Source of the DNA: Gemmatimonadaceae bacterium
GTDB taxonomy: Bacteria; Latescibacterota; UBA2968; UBA8231
DNA: 62,113 nucleotides
Assembly (NCBI GenBank): GCA_026706075.1
Contig: JAPOZM010000009.1
Coordinates: 1 to 62,113 of the forward strand
Reading direction: 5' to 3'
Shown: positions 16,652 through 25,946 of the stretch, piece by piece
How the letters are laid out: every line of letters starts with the position of its first letter
Position numbering within the stretch: the first letter of the stretch is position 1
Notes under the pieces: model-generated
What the model saw: only the letters and a program-made list of their open reading frames with translations
Databases searched by the model: none
What the model was told of the DNA's origin: nothing
Position numbers and translations under genes: made by a program

Positions 16652-17728
16652 TCAGCCCAGGTCCAGACTGAAGTCCGCGGGGTCGAGACCGCTCTCCTCG
16701 GCCAGTCCCCGCAGGCTGATCAGGACGTCCTCGGGCATGGCGATCCCCTCGGCCAGGGCCCGCTCCCGATGGTTCCACTCGATCTCGCCCGGCAGAAAGA
16801 TGGTCCCCCCTCTGGCCGGAGAAGCGCCCTTGATCTCCTTGCACATGGCGTCCATGCGGGCGTGGAACTCCTGCAGCGGCATCATGGCGCCCACGTCGAT
16901 GGCGACGAAGGCGTGACCCTGGTTCGAGGGCTCGTCCGTGTCGGCCACCCAGCTGTGAACGCCGCTCATCATCGCCGCTCCGCTGAGGGTGGCCGTCAAC
17001 ATCTCCACCAGCACGGCCAGGCCGTACCCCTTGTGGCCGGCCATGGGCAACTGCGCCCCCTTCTCGGGAAACCCGGTGGGATCGGTCGTGGGGACGCCTT
17101 CATCGTCCACCAGCCAGGTGTCGGGAATGCTGCGCCCCTCGTTCCTGGCGGCGAAGATCTTGGTGGCCGCCACGGCGCTGGTGGCGATGTCGAGCATGAC
17201 GGTGCGGCCAGTGCCGGTGGGTGCGGCGTAGGCGATCGGATTGGTCCCCAGGACCCGGCTCTTGCCGCCCGGCACGGTCATGCACGGTTCCACGTTGCAC
17301 ATGGAGAGACCGATCATGTCGTTCTCGGCGATCATGTTGGCGTAGAACCCGGCGGCGCCGTAGTGGCTGCTGCCCCGGATGCCGATGTAGCACATGCCGC
17401 TCTGGCGGGCCTTGGCAAGGGCCAGCTCGACGGCGCGGCAGGAGATGGCCGGCGGCATGCCGTCGCAGGCGTCGATGATCGCCCAGGACGGCCCTTCGGC
17501 GACGACCTTCTCTCTTGCTGTCGCCACCAGGCGGCCCCGCCGCGCATTCTGCATCAGGCCGCGGATCTGGCGGGTGCCGTGGGTGAAGGTTCCCCAGGTG
17601 TCGGTGGTGACGAAGACGTGGGCGCTGAGCTCGGCGTCTTCCTGGTCGAGACCGGCTTTGACCATGGCGGCGGTGCAGAAAGCCTTCAGGTCGTCCGGCT
17701 GGATGGTTGGGCGAGAAGACTCGGTCAA
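16652..17728 (-). CDS. LDH2/malate/ureidoglycolate dehydrogenase family protein
   Basis: A 358-residue NAD(P)-dependent oxidoreductase of the type 2 malate/L-lactate dehydrogenase family, which does not have a Rossmann fold. Family segments visible are THGTRQIRGL near 50-60, GSSHYGAAGFYANM near 120-133, and PGGKSRVLGTNPIAYAAPT near 153-171. The start is a TTG at 17726-17728 with GGGAG eight bases upstream; the next Met is at residue 22, inside the conserved N-terminus, which supports the TTG. Enzymes of this family oxidise 2-hydroxy acids such as malate, sulfolactate or ureidoglycolate. Together with RraA it would turn a 2-hydroxy acid into an oxo acid and cleave it (inference). Confidence 0.88.
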   Translation of the reverse strand: MTESSRPTIQPDDLKAFCTAAMVKAGLDQEDAELSAHVFVTTDTWGTFTHGTRQIRGLMQNARRGRLVATAREKVVAEGPSWAIIDACDGMPPAISCRAVELALAKARQSGMCYIGIRGSSHYGAAGFYANMIAENDMIGLSMCNVEPCMTVPGGKSRVLGTNPIAYAAPTGTGRTVMLDIATSAVAATKIFAARNEGRSIPDTWLVDDEGVPTTDPTGFPEKGAQLPMAGHKGYGLAVLVEMLTATLSGAAMMSGVHSWVADTDEPSNQGHAFVAIDVGAMMPLQEFHARMDAMCKEIKGASPARGGTIFLPGEIEWNHRERALAEGIAMPEDVLISLRGLAEESGLDPADFSLDLG

Positions 17729-17923
17729 TCGATCGGCTCCCTTTTGTTGGATGTCGGATGTGGTTCGCGCCTATGCATAAAGAGATTCCTCCTCGCCCAG
17801 TCAAGGCGGTGCCTTCCGTGGTCTCTCGCGGGGCGGCCGTTCCCTTGACCGCCCTCCGAAGGGGCCCTTTCATGCCCTGCGCCGACGCCCAGCCGGCCAT
17901 CGTAGTCAGGAGACACGAAGATC

Positions 17924-18709
17924 ATGAGTGGTAGTACGGGGGTGGAGCAGTACGTCACGATGGAAGAGTACCTCGAGGGCCGGCGCTGCATCATCACCGG
18001 CTCCGGCGGGACGATCGGCAGACTCCTTGCATCCTACATCGCCTCGCGCGGCGGGACTCCCATCATGGTGGATGTGGTGCCGCAAGAGGAGACCGAGGAG
18101 GCCGTTGCAGCCTACGGCGGCGAGTACAGCTCACATCGCGTCGACCTCGGCGACGTGGCCCGGATCAGGTCCTTCTACGCCGAGATCGCCGAGCGTTACG
18201 ACAGCCTCGATCTGCTCATCAACAACGCCGGGCTCCTCAGCGAAGTGAAGCTCCTCGACATGACCGAGGACGACTGGGACCGAGTCCTCGATGTGAATGC
18301 GAGAGGCGCGGCCTTCATGAGCCAGGGCGCCGTCGGTCTGATGCAGCATGGCAGCGGCGACCGGCAGATCATCAATATCGTGTCCCTGGCCGCACTGGTG
18401 GGGGGGTTGTACGTGGGGGCGCCCTATGTCTGCAGCAAGGCGGCCCTGCTCGGTCTCAGCCGCAACTACGCGGTGCAGGCCGGCAAGGAGTTCGGTATCC
18501 GCGTCAACTCCATCAGTCCGGTCATCGTCAGCGGCCAGATGATCTCCAACACGCCCCGCGAAGCGATCGACGGGGTCAAGAGCCTGATGAAGGTGTGGAA
18601 CCAGGAGGTCCCTCCCGTGCACCTGCTCTACGTCTTCGAGATGCTGTGCAGAACGCCGTCGATGACGGGCAAGAACATCGTCCTCGACGGCGGCATTCTG
18701 CTGGAGTAG
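17924..18709 (+). CDS. Short-chain dehydrogenase/reductase (SDR)
   Basis: A classical SDR of 261 residues. The cofactor loop T25-G-S-G-G-T-I-G32, the structural NNAG motif near residue 105, and the catalytic S154, Y168 and K172 (YVCSK) are all present, so it should be active with NAD(H) or NADP(H). SD CAGGAGA precedes ATG 17924. It diverges from the LDH2-RraA operon across 195 bases and is followed by a PhyH gene after 12 bases, a likely two-gene unit for oxidising a hydroxylated compound (inference). The residue before the cofactor loop does not let me tell NAD from NADP preference. Confidence 0.9.
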   Translation: MSGSTGVEQYVTMEEYLEGRRCIITGSGGTIGRLLASYIASRGGTPIMVDVVPQEETEEAVAAYGGEYSSHRVDLGDVARIRSFYAEIAERYDSLDLLINNAGLLSEVKLLDMTEDDWDRVLDVNARGAAFMSQGAVGLMQHGSGDRQIINIVSLAALVGGLYVGAPYVCSKAALLGLSRNYAVQAGKEFGIRVNSISPVIVSGQMISNTPREAIDGVKSLMKVWNQEVPPVHLLYVFEMLCRTPSMTGKNIVLDGGILLE

Positions 18710-18721
18710 GCATAGATTGCC

Positions 18722-19510
18722 ATGACCGCTCTCCACGCCCCCGACCTGAGCGCCGCCGAGCTCGAGCGGTTTCGCCAGGAGGGCTACGTGCGCCTCGGCC
18801 ACGTGGCTCCCCGGGATGAGATCGACGACCTCTGCCGGCGCATCGACCAGATCATGCTCGGCGAGGTGCGCTACGACGACATGCTCATGCAGCTGTGCCC
18901 TTCGGCGGGTCATCCCGAGCTTTCGCGGCAGAGCCGGGAGTTCAAGGGCTCCTCCCTCAAGTACCGAAAGATCCAGGATCTGGAGCAGGATCCCCTGTTT
19001 CTGGATTACATCCAGAAGCCGCTCTTCCGCGACCTGACCACCAGCATCGTCGCGCCGGAGGTCTCGGTCTTCCGCGCCATGTTCTTCAACAAGCCCGCCG
19101 AGCAGGGCGTCATGATCAACTGGCACCAGGACGGCGCCGGCGGCTGGCAGCTGAGCATTCCCCCCAAGGTCACGGTGTGGACCGCCCTCGACGACACGTG
19201 CGTTGCCAACGGCTGCCTGCAGATCATCCCCGGCTCGCACCACACCATGATCCCCGAGAAGGGCGACCAGCTCTCGGCGGAGGAGCGCGCCCTGCACGCC
19301 CCGGACGAGAAGCGGCTGTACCTGGAAATGGAAAAGGGCGAGGTGGTGCTCCTGCACAACTGGACCTTGCACCGCTCGGAGACGAACAGCACCGATCGGC
19401 CGCGCCGCGCCTTCAGCGTCTGCTACATCGACGCGGCCACCCGCCAGAAGACCACGGGCCGCGCCTATCCGCGCGTCTTCCCGGACTACCAGCCCATTAC
19501 AGATAGTTGA
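18722..19510 (+). CDS. Phytanoyl-CoA dioxygenase family protein (PhyH 4)
   Basis: A 262-residue Fe(II)/2-oxoglutarate dioxygenase with triad H135-Q-D137 (NWHQDGAGGW) and H217 (LHRSETNSTD), and Arg228/229 for 2-oxoglutarate. The core reads LQIIPGSHHT. It includes VMINWHQDGAGGWQLS, the pattern of PhyH enzymes acting on small polar molecules such as ectoine-hydroxylase relatives, though the substrate cannot be assigned. It is co-directional with the SDR at 12 bases. Its last 14 bases overlap the convergent aldehyde dehydrogenase gene. Confidence 0.88.
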   Translation: MTALHAPDLSAAELERFRQEGYVRLGHVAPRDEIDDLCRRIDQIMLGEVRYDDMLMQLCPSAGHPELSRQSREFKGSSLKYRKIQDLEQDPLFLDYIQKPLFRDLTTSIVAPEVSVFRAMFFNKPAEQGVMINWHQDGAGGWQLSIPPKVTVWTALDDTCVANGCLQIIPGSHHTMIPEKGDQLSAEERALHAPDEKRLYLEMEKGEVVLLHNWTLHRSETNSTDRPRRAFSVCYIDAATRQKTTGRAYPRVFPDYQPITDS

Positions 19511-20945
19511 TGAAGGCGACCTTGTGCTCGGTGAAGAACTCGATCCCGGTGTCGCCCGCTTCGGGGATCCCGTGCCCGGAAGCCTTCACTCCTCCGAATG
19601 AGAGCTGGGGCTCGCGGTAGGCCGTCATCATGTTGACGTGGGTCAGGCCCACGTCGGTCTCTTCCAGAAAACGGAAAGCCCGCCGGATGTCCCGCGTGAA
19701 GATCGACGACGCCAGCCCGAACTCCACGCCATTGGCGATCTCCAGGGCTTCGGAGAAGTCCTCTGCCACCATCAGGCACAACACGGGGCCGAAGATCTCC
19801 TCCTGGGCGATTCGCATCTGCGGCTGAACGTCGGTAAAGACCGTCGGCGCGATGAAGCAGCCCCTGTCGAGTCCGTCAGCGGTCAGGCGCCCGCCTCCGT
19901 GGGCGAGGCAGGCCCCTTCCGCCTGGCCGATCTCGATGTAGCCCTCGATCGTCTCGAGCTGGTCCGTGCCGCACACCGGACCCATGTCCACCCCGTCCTC
20001 GGTCCCGCGTCCCACGCGGATTCCCCTGACGCGCTCCAGCACCTTGTCGGTGAAGGCCGCGGCGACCTCCCGCTCGGCGATGGCGCGGCTCGTGGAGGTG
20101 CACCACTGTCCGGCGCAGGCGTAGGCCGCCTTGACGACGGCATCGGCGGCCATGTCGAGGTCGGCGTCCGCCAGGATCACCGCGGGGTTCTTGCCGCCCA
20201 TCTCCAGTTGCGTGCGGATCGGCCCCCGGGCGGCGCGCTGTTGAATGCTCCGGCCCACCTGGGTCGAGCCGGTAAAGGAGATCGACTGCACCAGGGGATG
20301 GCTGATCATCGTCTCTCCGACGGTGCTCCCCCCGCCGCAGACGAAATTCAGCACCCCCGGAGGCAGTCCCGCCTCGGCGAAGAGATCGACGAAGGCCCGC
20401 CCGGCTCCGGGTGTCAGGCTCGCCGGCTTGAAGACGATGGTGTTGCCGCTGACCAGCGCCGGCGTGCACTTGCGGCCCGGCACGTTGAAGGGAAAGTTCC
20501 AGGGGCTGATGATCGACGCCACCCCGAGGGGCCGCCGCACGCTGTAGGCGAACACCCCGGCTTGCGCCGATGGCGCGGTCTGGCCGCACATGGAGATCCC
20601 CCGGGCGATCTGGAACTCCATCTCGCGCACCGCCGACGCCACCTCGGTGCGCGCTTCGTCGAGGGTCTTGCCGTTCTCCGCGGTGAGGACCGCGGCGATC
20701 TCCTCGGCCCGCCCTTTCAGTACCGCCACGGCCCTCGACAGGTGCTCCGCCCGCTGGTACACGCCCATCTCCGCCCATGCCGGAAAGGCCGCGTGCGCCG
20801 CTTCGATGGCCTGCTCGGCGTCGGCGCAGGTGCTCTGGGGCCACTCCCCGGTCACCTGCTCCAGGTCGGCCGGGTTGCGCTGGGCAAAGCTCTTTCCGTC
20901 CGAGGCGCCGAGCGACTGGCCGCCGATGTAGTTTCCAGGTCTCAT
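19497..20945 (-). CDS. NAD(P)-dependent aldehyde dehydrogenase
   Basis: A full-length ALDH of 482 residues. Oxyanion N150 (SPWNFP), general base E248 (LEMGGKN) and nucleophile C282 (GQWCTS) are present, as is the EEIFGPV segment near 390. It resembles the group holding alpha-ketoglutarate semialdehyde and succinate semialdehyde dehydrogenases, which would suit the end of a sugar-acid pathway ending in 2-oxoglutarate (inference). SD GGGAG precedes the ATG. It is transcribed alone and diverges from the CRTAC1 gene across 235 bases. Confidence 0.92.
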   Translation of the reverse strand: MRPGNYIGGQSLGASDGKSFAQRNPADLEQVTGEWPQSTCADAEQAIEAAHAAFPAWAEMGVYQRAEHLSRAVAVLKGRAEEIAAVLTAENGKTLDEARTEVASAVREMEFQIARGISMCGQTAPSAQAGVFAYSVRRPLGVASIISPWNFPFNVPGRKCTPALVSGNTIVFKPASLTPGAGRAFVDLFAEAGLPPGVLNFVCGGGSTVGETMISHPLVQSISFTGSTQVGRSIQQRAARGPIRTQLEMGGKNPAVILADADLDMAADAVVKAAYACAGQWCTSTSRAIAEREVAAAFTDKVLERVRGIRVGRGTEDGVDMGPVCGTDQLETIEGYIEIGQAEGACLAHGGGRLTADGLDRGCFIAPTVFTDVQPQMRIAQEEIFGPVLCLMVAEDFSEALEIANGVEFGLASSIFTRDIRRAFRFLEETDVGLTHVNMMTAYREPQLSFGGVKASGHGIPEAGDTGIEFFTEHKVAFINYL

Positions 20946-21180
20946 GAGGAGCTCCCGTCAGGAAGTGATTCGCTGGTTGCCTTGCGGCCCGGGCCACGGA
21001 GGCTGCCGTCATCGAGCCCGGACATGCACGCTGCCCCCGGGTGGTGGTATCTTGGGCCGGCCCGGAATCAAGGAGGTTCCGGCTCGCCGCCGCCAATCCG
21101 CCGCGAAGGGTGGACGCCATCCGAGTCGCGGTGCACGGCGAGTGAAGGCAAGACAGCGGCAGCCACAAGGATCGAGTCCC

Positions 21181-22938
21181 GTGCGCCGACCCTTGGCGGC
21201 CCTGGGCGCCGCGGCGACAGCGGCCGCGTTGTGCCTGGCTCCGTCCGCGGGCGGGACCGATCAGCCCGCGCCTCTTCCCCCGGTCGAGTACGTCGATGTG
21301 GCCGCGGAGGCCGGGGTCGACTTCCGGCACGTCACCGGCGCCAGCGGCCGGCGGTACTTCCCGGAGACGATGGGCTCCGGGGTCGGCTTCGTCGACTTCG
21401 ACGGCGACCAGGACCTGGACATCTACTTCGTCAACGGCGCCCCGTTCCCGGGCTACACGGGCCCCCCGAATCCAGTCAATGCGCTCTTCCGCAACGACGG
21501 CGGCCGCTTCGTGGAAGCGGCGGCCAGAGCCGGCGTGGACGACCCGGGCCACGGCATGGGGTGCGCCTTCGCCGACTACGACAACGACGGCGACGCCGAC
21601 CTCTACCTGACCAACTACGGCGCCAACGTCATGTATCGAAACGAGGGCGATGGGAGGTACCGCGAGGTCCCCGGCCAGGCCGGGGCGGCGGATACCGCCT
21701 GGAGCACGGGCAGCACCTTCTTCGACTACGACAACGACGGCGACCTCGACCTCTACGTGGCCAACTACGTCCGCTACGACCTGGCCTACGTGGAGGGGGA
21801 CCTCGAAGCCTACCTGCCCGCCTCCCGGAGCGCCCCGGAAGAAGGCATCGAGGCCTACCCCCATCCGCGCAACTTCGCCGGCGCCGAGGACCACCTGTTC
21901 CGCAACGAGGGCGGCGGCCGTTTCCGCACCGTTACCCGGCTGGCCGGGCTGGTGGACACGTCGGCCGCGGCCGGCCGGGGGCTGGGCGTGGTGGCCACCG
22001 ACTACGACAGCGACGGCTGGAGCGACCTCTACGTGGCCAACGACGCCGTGCCCAACTTCCTCTACCACAACGAGGGCGGCGGCCGTTTCGCCGAGGTCGG
22101 CGGCGTGGCCGGCGTGGCCTACGGCGAGGACGGCCAGGAGGAAGCGGGGATGGGGGTCGACGCCGCCGACTACGACAACGACGGCCGCCCGGACCTGGTG
22201 GTCACCAATTTCGAGAACGAGCCCAACAGCCTCTACCGGAACCGGGGCGCCGGGTTCTTCCCCCACGCCTCCTTTCCCGCGGGTGTCGGACTGGCCAGCC
22301 TGCGCTGGCTGTCCTTCGGCGTCGCCTTCGTCGACTACGACAACGACGGCTACCAGGACCTGTTCGCGGCCAACGGCCACGTCCTCGACAACGCCTCCGC
22401 CTTCCACAAGTCCAGCAGCTACGGCCAGCCGAACCAGCTGCTGCGGAACCTGGGGCCCGACGCCGCCGGCCGCTACCGCTTCCGGGACGTCTCGCCGCGG
22501 GCGGGGGAGGCCCTGACCCGGGCGCGGGTCAGCCGCGGCTGCGCCGTGGGCGACTACGACGACGACGGCGACACCGACATCGTGGTCAGCAACAGCGGGC
22601 AGCCGGCGGCCCTGCTGCGCAACGAGGGCGGCGACTCTCGTCACTGGCTCACCATCGCCGCCCGGGGCCGGGCCGGCAACCGCGACGCCATCGGCGCCCG
22701 GATCGAGGTGTGGGCGGGGGACCTCTACCAGGTGAAGGAGGTCCGGGGCAGCTTCAGCTACCTGTCGCAACGGGACCTGCGGGTGAGCTTCGGGCTGGGT
22801 TCCCGGACGCGGGTCGACTCGCTGCGCATCCACTGGCCCGGCGGCGGCGTCGAGCGCCTGGCCGATCTGCAGCTCGATCGCTTCGTCACGCTGGTCGAGG
22901 GCCGGGTGGGACACCCCGACCCGGCTCCCGGCCCTTGA
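21181..22938 (+). CDS. CRTAC1-like FG-GAP/ASPIC-UnbV secreted protein 1
   Basis: A 585-residue protein with a signal peptide at 1-27 (no lipobox Cys). Seven Asp-rich calcium-binding blades of the type DYDNDGDxDLYxxN follow, consistent with a seven-bladed beta-propeller. A C-terminal ASPIC/UnbV domain carries GNRDAIGARIEVWAG and VRGSFSYLSQRDLRVSFGLG. GTG 21181 was chosen because an AAGGA lies upstream and the signal peptide begins right after it; the open frame extends further without protein character. Such proteins are exported and common in marine Planctomycetes-like and FCB lineages; role is not established. The unknown gene at 22,962 starts 23 bases downstream. Confidence 0.85.
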   Translation: MRRPLAALGAAATAAALCLAPSAGGTDQPAPLPPVEYVDVAAEAGVDFRHVTGASGRRYFPETMGSGVGFVDFDGDQDLDIYFVNGAPFPGYTGPPNPVNALFRNDGGRFVEAAARAGVDDPGHGMGCAFADYDNDGDADLYLTNYGANVMYRNEGDGRYREVPGQAGAADTAWSTGSTFFDYDNDGDLDLYVANYVRYDLAYVEGDLEAYLPASRSAPEEGIEAYPHPRNFAGAEDHLFRNEGGGRFRTVTRLAGLVDTSAAAGRGLGVVATDYDSDGWSDLYVANDAVPNFLYHNEGGGRFAEVGGVAGVAYGEDGQEEAGMGVDAADYDNDGRPDLVVTNFENEPNSLYRNRGAGFFPHASFPAGVGLASLRWLSFGVAFVDYDNDGYQDLFAANGHVLDNASAFHKSSSYGQPNQLLRNLGPDAAGRYRFRDVSPRAGEALTRARVSRGCAVGDYDDDGDTDIVVSNSGQPAALLRNEGGDSRHWLTIAARGRAGNRDAIGARIEVWAGDLYQVKEVRGSFSYLSQRDLRVSFGLGSRTRVDSLRIHWPGGGVERLADLQLDRFVTLVEGRVGHPDPAPGP

Positions 22939-22961
22939 GAGGTCATACAGGAGGAACACAC

Positions 22962-24848
22962 ATGGCAGTCACCCTGGAAGCCCGCGAGTCCGTCCGGACG
23001 CCACCGAAGTGGGCCGTCCTGCAGCGCCAGCTCTTCGACGCCATCGAGGACGCCGCGCCGCGGGCCCTCGAGAGGTACACCCATCCGGACGGGCGACTGC
23101 TCTGGCCCCCGAGCCCCGACTTCCAGAGCATCGACGCCCTGGACGACTGCTACGAGAGCTTCCACAACTGGCCCCTCTTCTACCTGCTCGGCGGCAGCGA
23201 CCGGTTCCTGGCCGACGGCCAGCGGCAGTTCGACGCCATCAACGAGCAGATGAGCCAACACGGCACGGGACACGGCTACCCCATGGTGGTGAATGAGTAC
23301 CAGCCGGGCTACGACTGGTTCCACCAGGGCGAGGGCAACTACCTGTTCTACATGCTGTGCATGGCCGATCCGGCCAACGGCGCCAACATCGAGCGGGCCC
23401 GGCGCTTCGCCGGGCTGTTCCTCGGCGAGGACCCGGAGGCGCCCAACTACGACCCGGAGCACCGGATCATCCGCTGCGCCAGAAACGGCAGCAAGGGGCC
23501 GGCCTGGTGGGCCTTCGAGGAGGGTCCCCACTGGCCCTACGAGGGCTACAACCTGCCGTTCTACGACGTGCCGGGATGCACCGATCACGAGGCCGTCCGA
23601 GCCGATCCCGAGCTGGGCGAGCGGCTGGGCCGGGCCATGCGCGACCGCATGGGCCGCGGCGACGCCGTGGTCAACCTCCTGGCCACCACCCTGGCGGCCA
23701 ACGCCTTCCTGCTGACGGGGGACGGGAAGTACCGCGACTGGGTCCTGGAGTACACCGAGGCCTGGATGGAGCGCGCCGACGCCAACGGCGGCATCGTGCC
23801 CGACAACGTCGGCCTCTCCGGGGTCGTTGGCGAGCACATCGACGGCAAGTGGTACGGGTCGATGTACGGCTGGGCCTGGCCCCACGGCTGGCACAGCGTC
23901 GGGCAGGCCGTGGGGGCGGCGGCCCAGAACTGCGCCCTGCTGACGCGCCGGCTGGAGTACATGGAGTTTGCGCGGTCGCAGATCGACGCCCTCATCTCCC
24001 GCGGGATCGAGCGCGACGACCAGCTCTACGTGCCCCACAAGTACGACGATCCCGGGCTCGTCGACTACAAGCCGGGGGAGTGGATGTGGTACCCCATCCG
24101 CAAGGAGGACGGCACCGCCCTGCAGCAGGACGGCTGGTTCGAGTTCATGCCCATGTACCCGTCCGACATCGCCCACCTGTGGTGCATGTCGATGGACCGG
24201 TCCGATTCAGGGCGGTTCGAGCGTACCCGCAAGCGCTCGGGCGATCCCTTCGACGTCAGCTCGTGGCACCACACCAAGGACCAGGGCGGGCACGACTGGG
24301 GCTGGATGGCGTACCTGCACGGCGGGTTCCCCGAGTATCCCGAGCGGATCCTGCAGCACAACCTCGACCAGGTGCAGGCGCGCCTCGACTTCATGGCCCA
24401 GGACGAGCAGGACCCCGCCACCTACAACGACGCCTACTTCCAGCAGCGGAATCCGGTCACCTGCGAAGGCCTGGTGCAGCTCACCATGGGCGCCCCCCTG
24501 CCGCACTACAACGGGGGTCTGCTGGTCACGAGACTGCGCCACTTCGACATGCAGCGCCGCCGGCCGGGGCTGCCGCCCGACGTGGCCGCCCTGGTCTCGG
24601 GGCTGAGCGGCGACGGGGCCGAGCTGACCCTGGTGAACCTGAGCACCACGGAGCGCCGCGAGGTGCTGATCCAGGCGGGGGGCATGGGGGAGCACGAGTT
24701 CACCGAGGTCGAGGTCGACGGGGCGGATCAGCGCGTTCCGGTGAACGGCAAGACGCTCGCGCTGGCCCTGCCGCCGCGCACGCGGACCCGGCTCGGGCTG
24801 GGCATGAGGCGCTTCGTCCACGAGCCGGGCTATGCCCCGCCGTGGTGA
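22962..24848 (+). CDS. Conserved-looking protein, possible alpha/alpha-toroid enzyme
   Basis: The 628-residue product was not recognised as a named family. It has no signal peptide. The first 420 residues are rich in Trp, Tyr and His with repeated helix-like segments (YMLCMADPANGANIERARRF; YGWAWPHGWHSVGQAVG), the pattern of (alpha/alpha)6 barrel glycosidases, lyases or epimerases. Conserved-looking clusters such as GHGYPMVVNEYQPGYDW and HGWHSVG may line an active site. The last 90 residues look like a small beta domain. SD CAGGAGGAA precedes ATG 22962. It follows the CRTAC1 gene and is convergent, at 12 bases, with another unknown gene. A role in carbohydrate processing is only a guess. Confidence 0.55.
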   Translation: MAVTLEARESVRTPPKWAVLQRQLFDAIEDAAPRALERYTHPDGRLLWPPSPDFQSIDALDDCYESFHNWPLFYLLGGSDRFLADGQRQFDAINEQMSQHGTGHGYPMVVNEYQPGYDWFHQGEGNYLFYMLCMADPANGANIERARRFAGLFLGEDPEAPNYDPEHRIIRCARNGSKGPAWWAFEEGPHWPYEGYNLPFYDVPGCTDHEAVRADPELGERLGRAMRDRMGRGDAVVNLLATTLAANAFLLTGDGKYRDWVLEYTEAWMERADANGGIVPDNVGLSGVVGEHIDGKWYGSMYGWAWPHGWHSVGQAVGAAAQNCALLTRRLEYMEFARSQIDALISRGIERDDQLYVPHKYDDPGLVDYKPGEWMWYPIRKEDGTALQQDGWFEFMPMYPSDIAHLWCMSMDRSDSGRFERTRKRSGDPFDVSSWHHTKDQGGHDWGWMAYLHGGFPEYPERILQHNLDQVQARLDFMAQDEQDPATYNDAYFQQRNPVTCEGLVQLTMGAPLPHYNGGLLVTRLRHFDMQRRRPGLPPDVAALVSGLSGDGAELTLVNLSTTERREVLIQAGGMGEHEFTEVEVDGADQRVPVNGKTLALALPPRTRTRLGLGMRRFVHEPGYAPPW

Positions 24849-24860
24849 AGGCCGATAGCG

Positions 24861-25739
24861 CTATGGTCCCGCCGCCCACTCCTCGTACGCGCTCCGCACC
24901 GCTTCGCGATCGACGAAGGGCCGGTAGAGGAGCCGCGACCGGTAGCGGCAGGTCCGGCCGACCTCCGGGGCGCGGATCACGTACTGCCAGTCCCAGGCCG
25001 GGCTGTGGGGGTCCGGCCGTCCGCGCTCGTCCCGGATGAAGTTCCACAGGGCGAAGCGGACCGGCGCCTCCTGGTCGAACATCATGGCGTAGACCATCCC
25101 GCCCTCCGTCAGACCGTAGTAGAACGGCAGCAGGAAGCGCTTCCGGGGATCCTCGACGATGTTGAGGGTTTGCGCCCCTTCCTCGCAGGGGAGGGGATCG
25201 ACCGAGGCGTGGGCGACGGTGCCGGTCTCGAAGCCGTCGGCGAGATCCTCGCCGAAGCGGACCCAGCCCTCCTCCCCGTCGCAGGTCCCGTAGAAGTGGA
25301 TCGCCCGGCCGCGGGTGCGGTTCATGTAGCTGGCCCACATGAAGGCGACGTACCCGAGGGGGGCGCAGCTCTCGTCGGTCAGGCGGGCGGTGAACTCCAT
25401 GTCGACCCAGTCCGGCCCGAGGCGGTAGCGCATCTCGCTCTCGATCCCCCAGGAGGAGTCGGCGGCCGGGTGGAGGACCGAGGCCTCGCCGGGGGAGTGG
25501 GAGAGGAGGAGGCAGCGGTCCCTCCGGGGGGTGAACATCGAGCGGTCGGCGTCGGCGGCGGCGCCGTTCATGACGTGCTCGAAGTTGAGGCCGACGGCGT
25601 CGTCCCGGAAGAGGTTGTGGTCGGGGCGGCTCCGATGGCACAGGGGGGTGAAGCCGCTCCCCTGGCGGTCGGCGTTCGCCTCGTTGTCGAGGAGGAGGCC
25701 CCGGAAGGAGCCGCCCCTCAGTTCGATCGTCTCGGCCAT
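24861..25739 (-). CDS. Unknown protein, beta-rich
   Basis: A 292-residue protein with no signal peptide and no recognised family. Predicted strands dominate, with many Trp/Tyr/Phe and acidic residues (GPDWVDMEFTARLTDESCAP; FMWASYMNRTRGRAIHFYG), suggesting a beta-sandwich of the galactose-mutarotase or glycoside-hydrolase accessory type. Met25 of the longest frame was chosen as start because the upstream 24 residues lack protein character. It is convergent with the 22,962 gene and diverges from the TPR lipoprotein across 207 bases. It may belong to the same pathway as its neighbour, but the sequence does not show this. Confidence 0.65.
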   Translation of the reverse strand: MAETIELRGGSFRGLLLDNEANADRQGSGFTPLCHRSRPDHNLFRDDAVGLNFEHVMNGAAADADRSMFTPRRDRCLLLSHSPGEASVLHPAADSSWGIESEMRYRLGPDWVDMEFTARLTDESCAPLGYVAFMWASYMNRTRGRAIHFYGTCDGEEGWVRFGEDLADGFETGTVAHASVDPLPCEEGAQTLNIVEDPRKRFLLPFYYGLTEGGMVYAMMFDQEAPVRFALWNFIRDERGRPDPHSPAWDWQYVIRAPEVGRTCRYRSRLLYRPFVDREAVRSAYEEWAAGP

Positions 25740-25946
25740 TTCGCTTCGGGCCCCGGCGCGGTCAGGGGGTTCCAGGTCGGAGCACGGGTTGCTCGTCACC
25801 CTCCGCGACACGCGCCATTCCTATACTACAGCTACTACATCGAGCCGGCCCCAGGGCGCGCATCCATCCGCGGGCGCGCGGCGATCTCCCGTGGCGGCCC
25901 GGGCGGCAACGGCCGCGCCGCACGGTCAACCCCAGTGATTCAACGG

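Noticed and set aside
21181..22938. DNA repeats in the CRTAC1 genes as mobile or structural repeats
   Set aside because: The similarity comes from repeated Asp-rich blade codons in coding sequence; it is not an array of identical DNA units.
2995..25739. Natural-product gene cluster suggested by many dioxygenases
   Set aside because: No NRPS, PKS, terpene or RiPP genes are present; the partners are catabolic dehydrogenases, an aldolase and a dehydratase.
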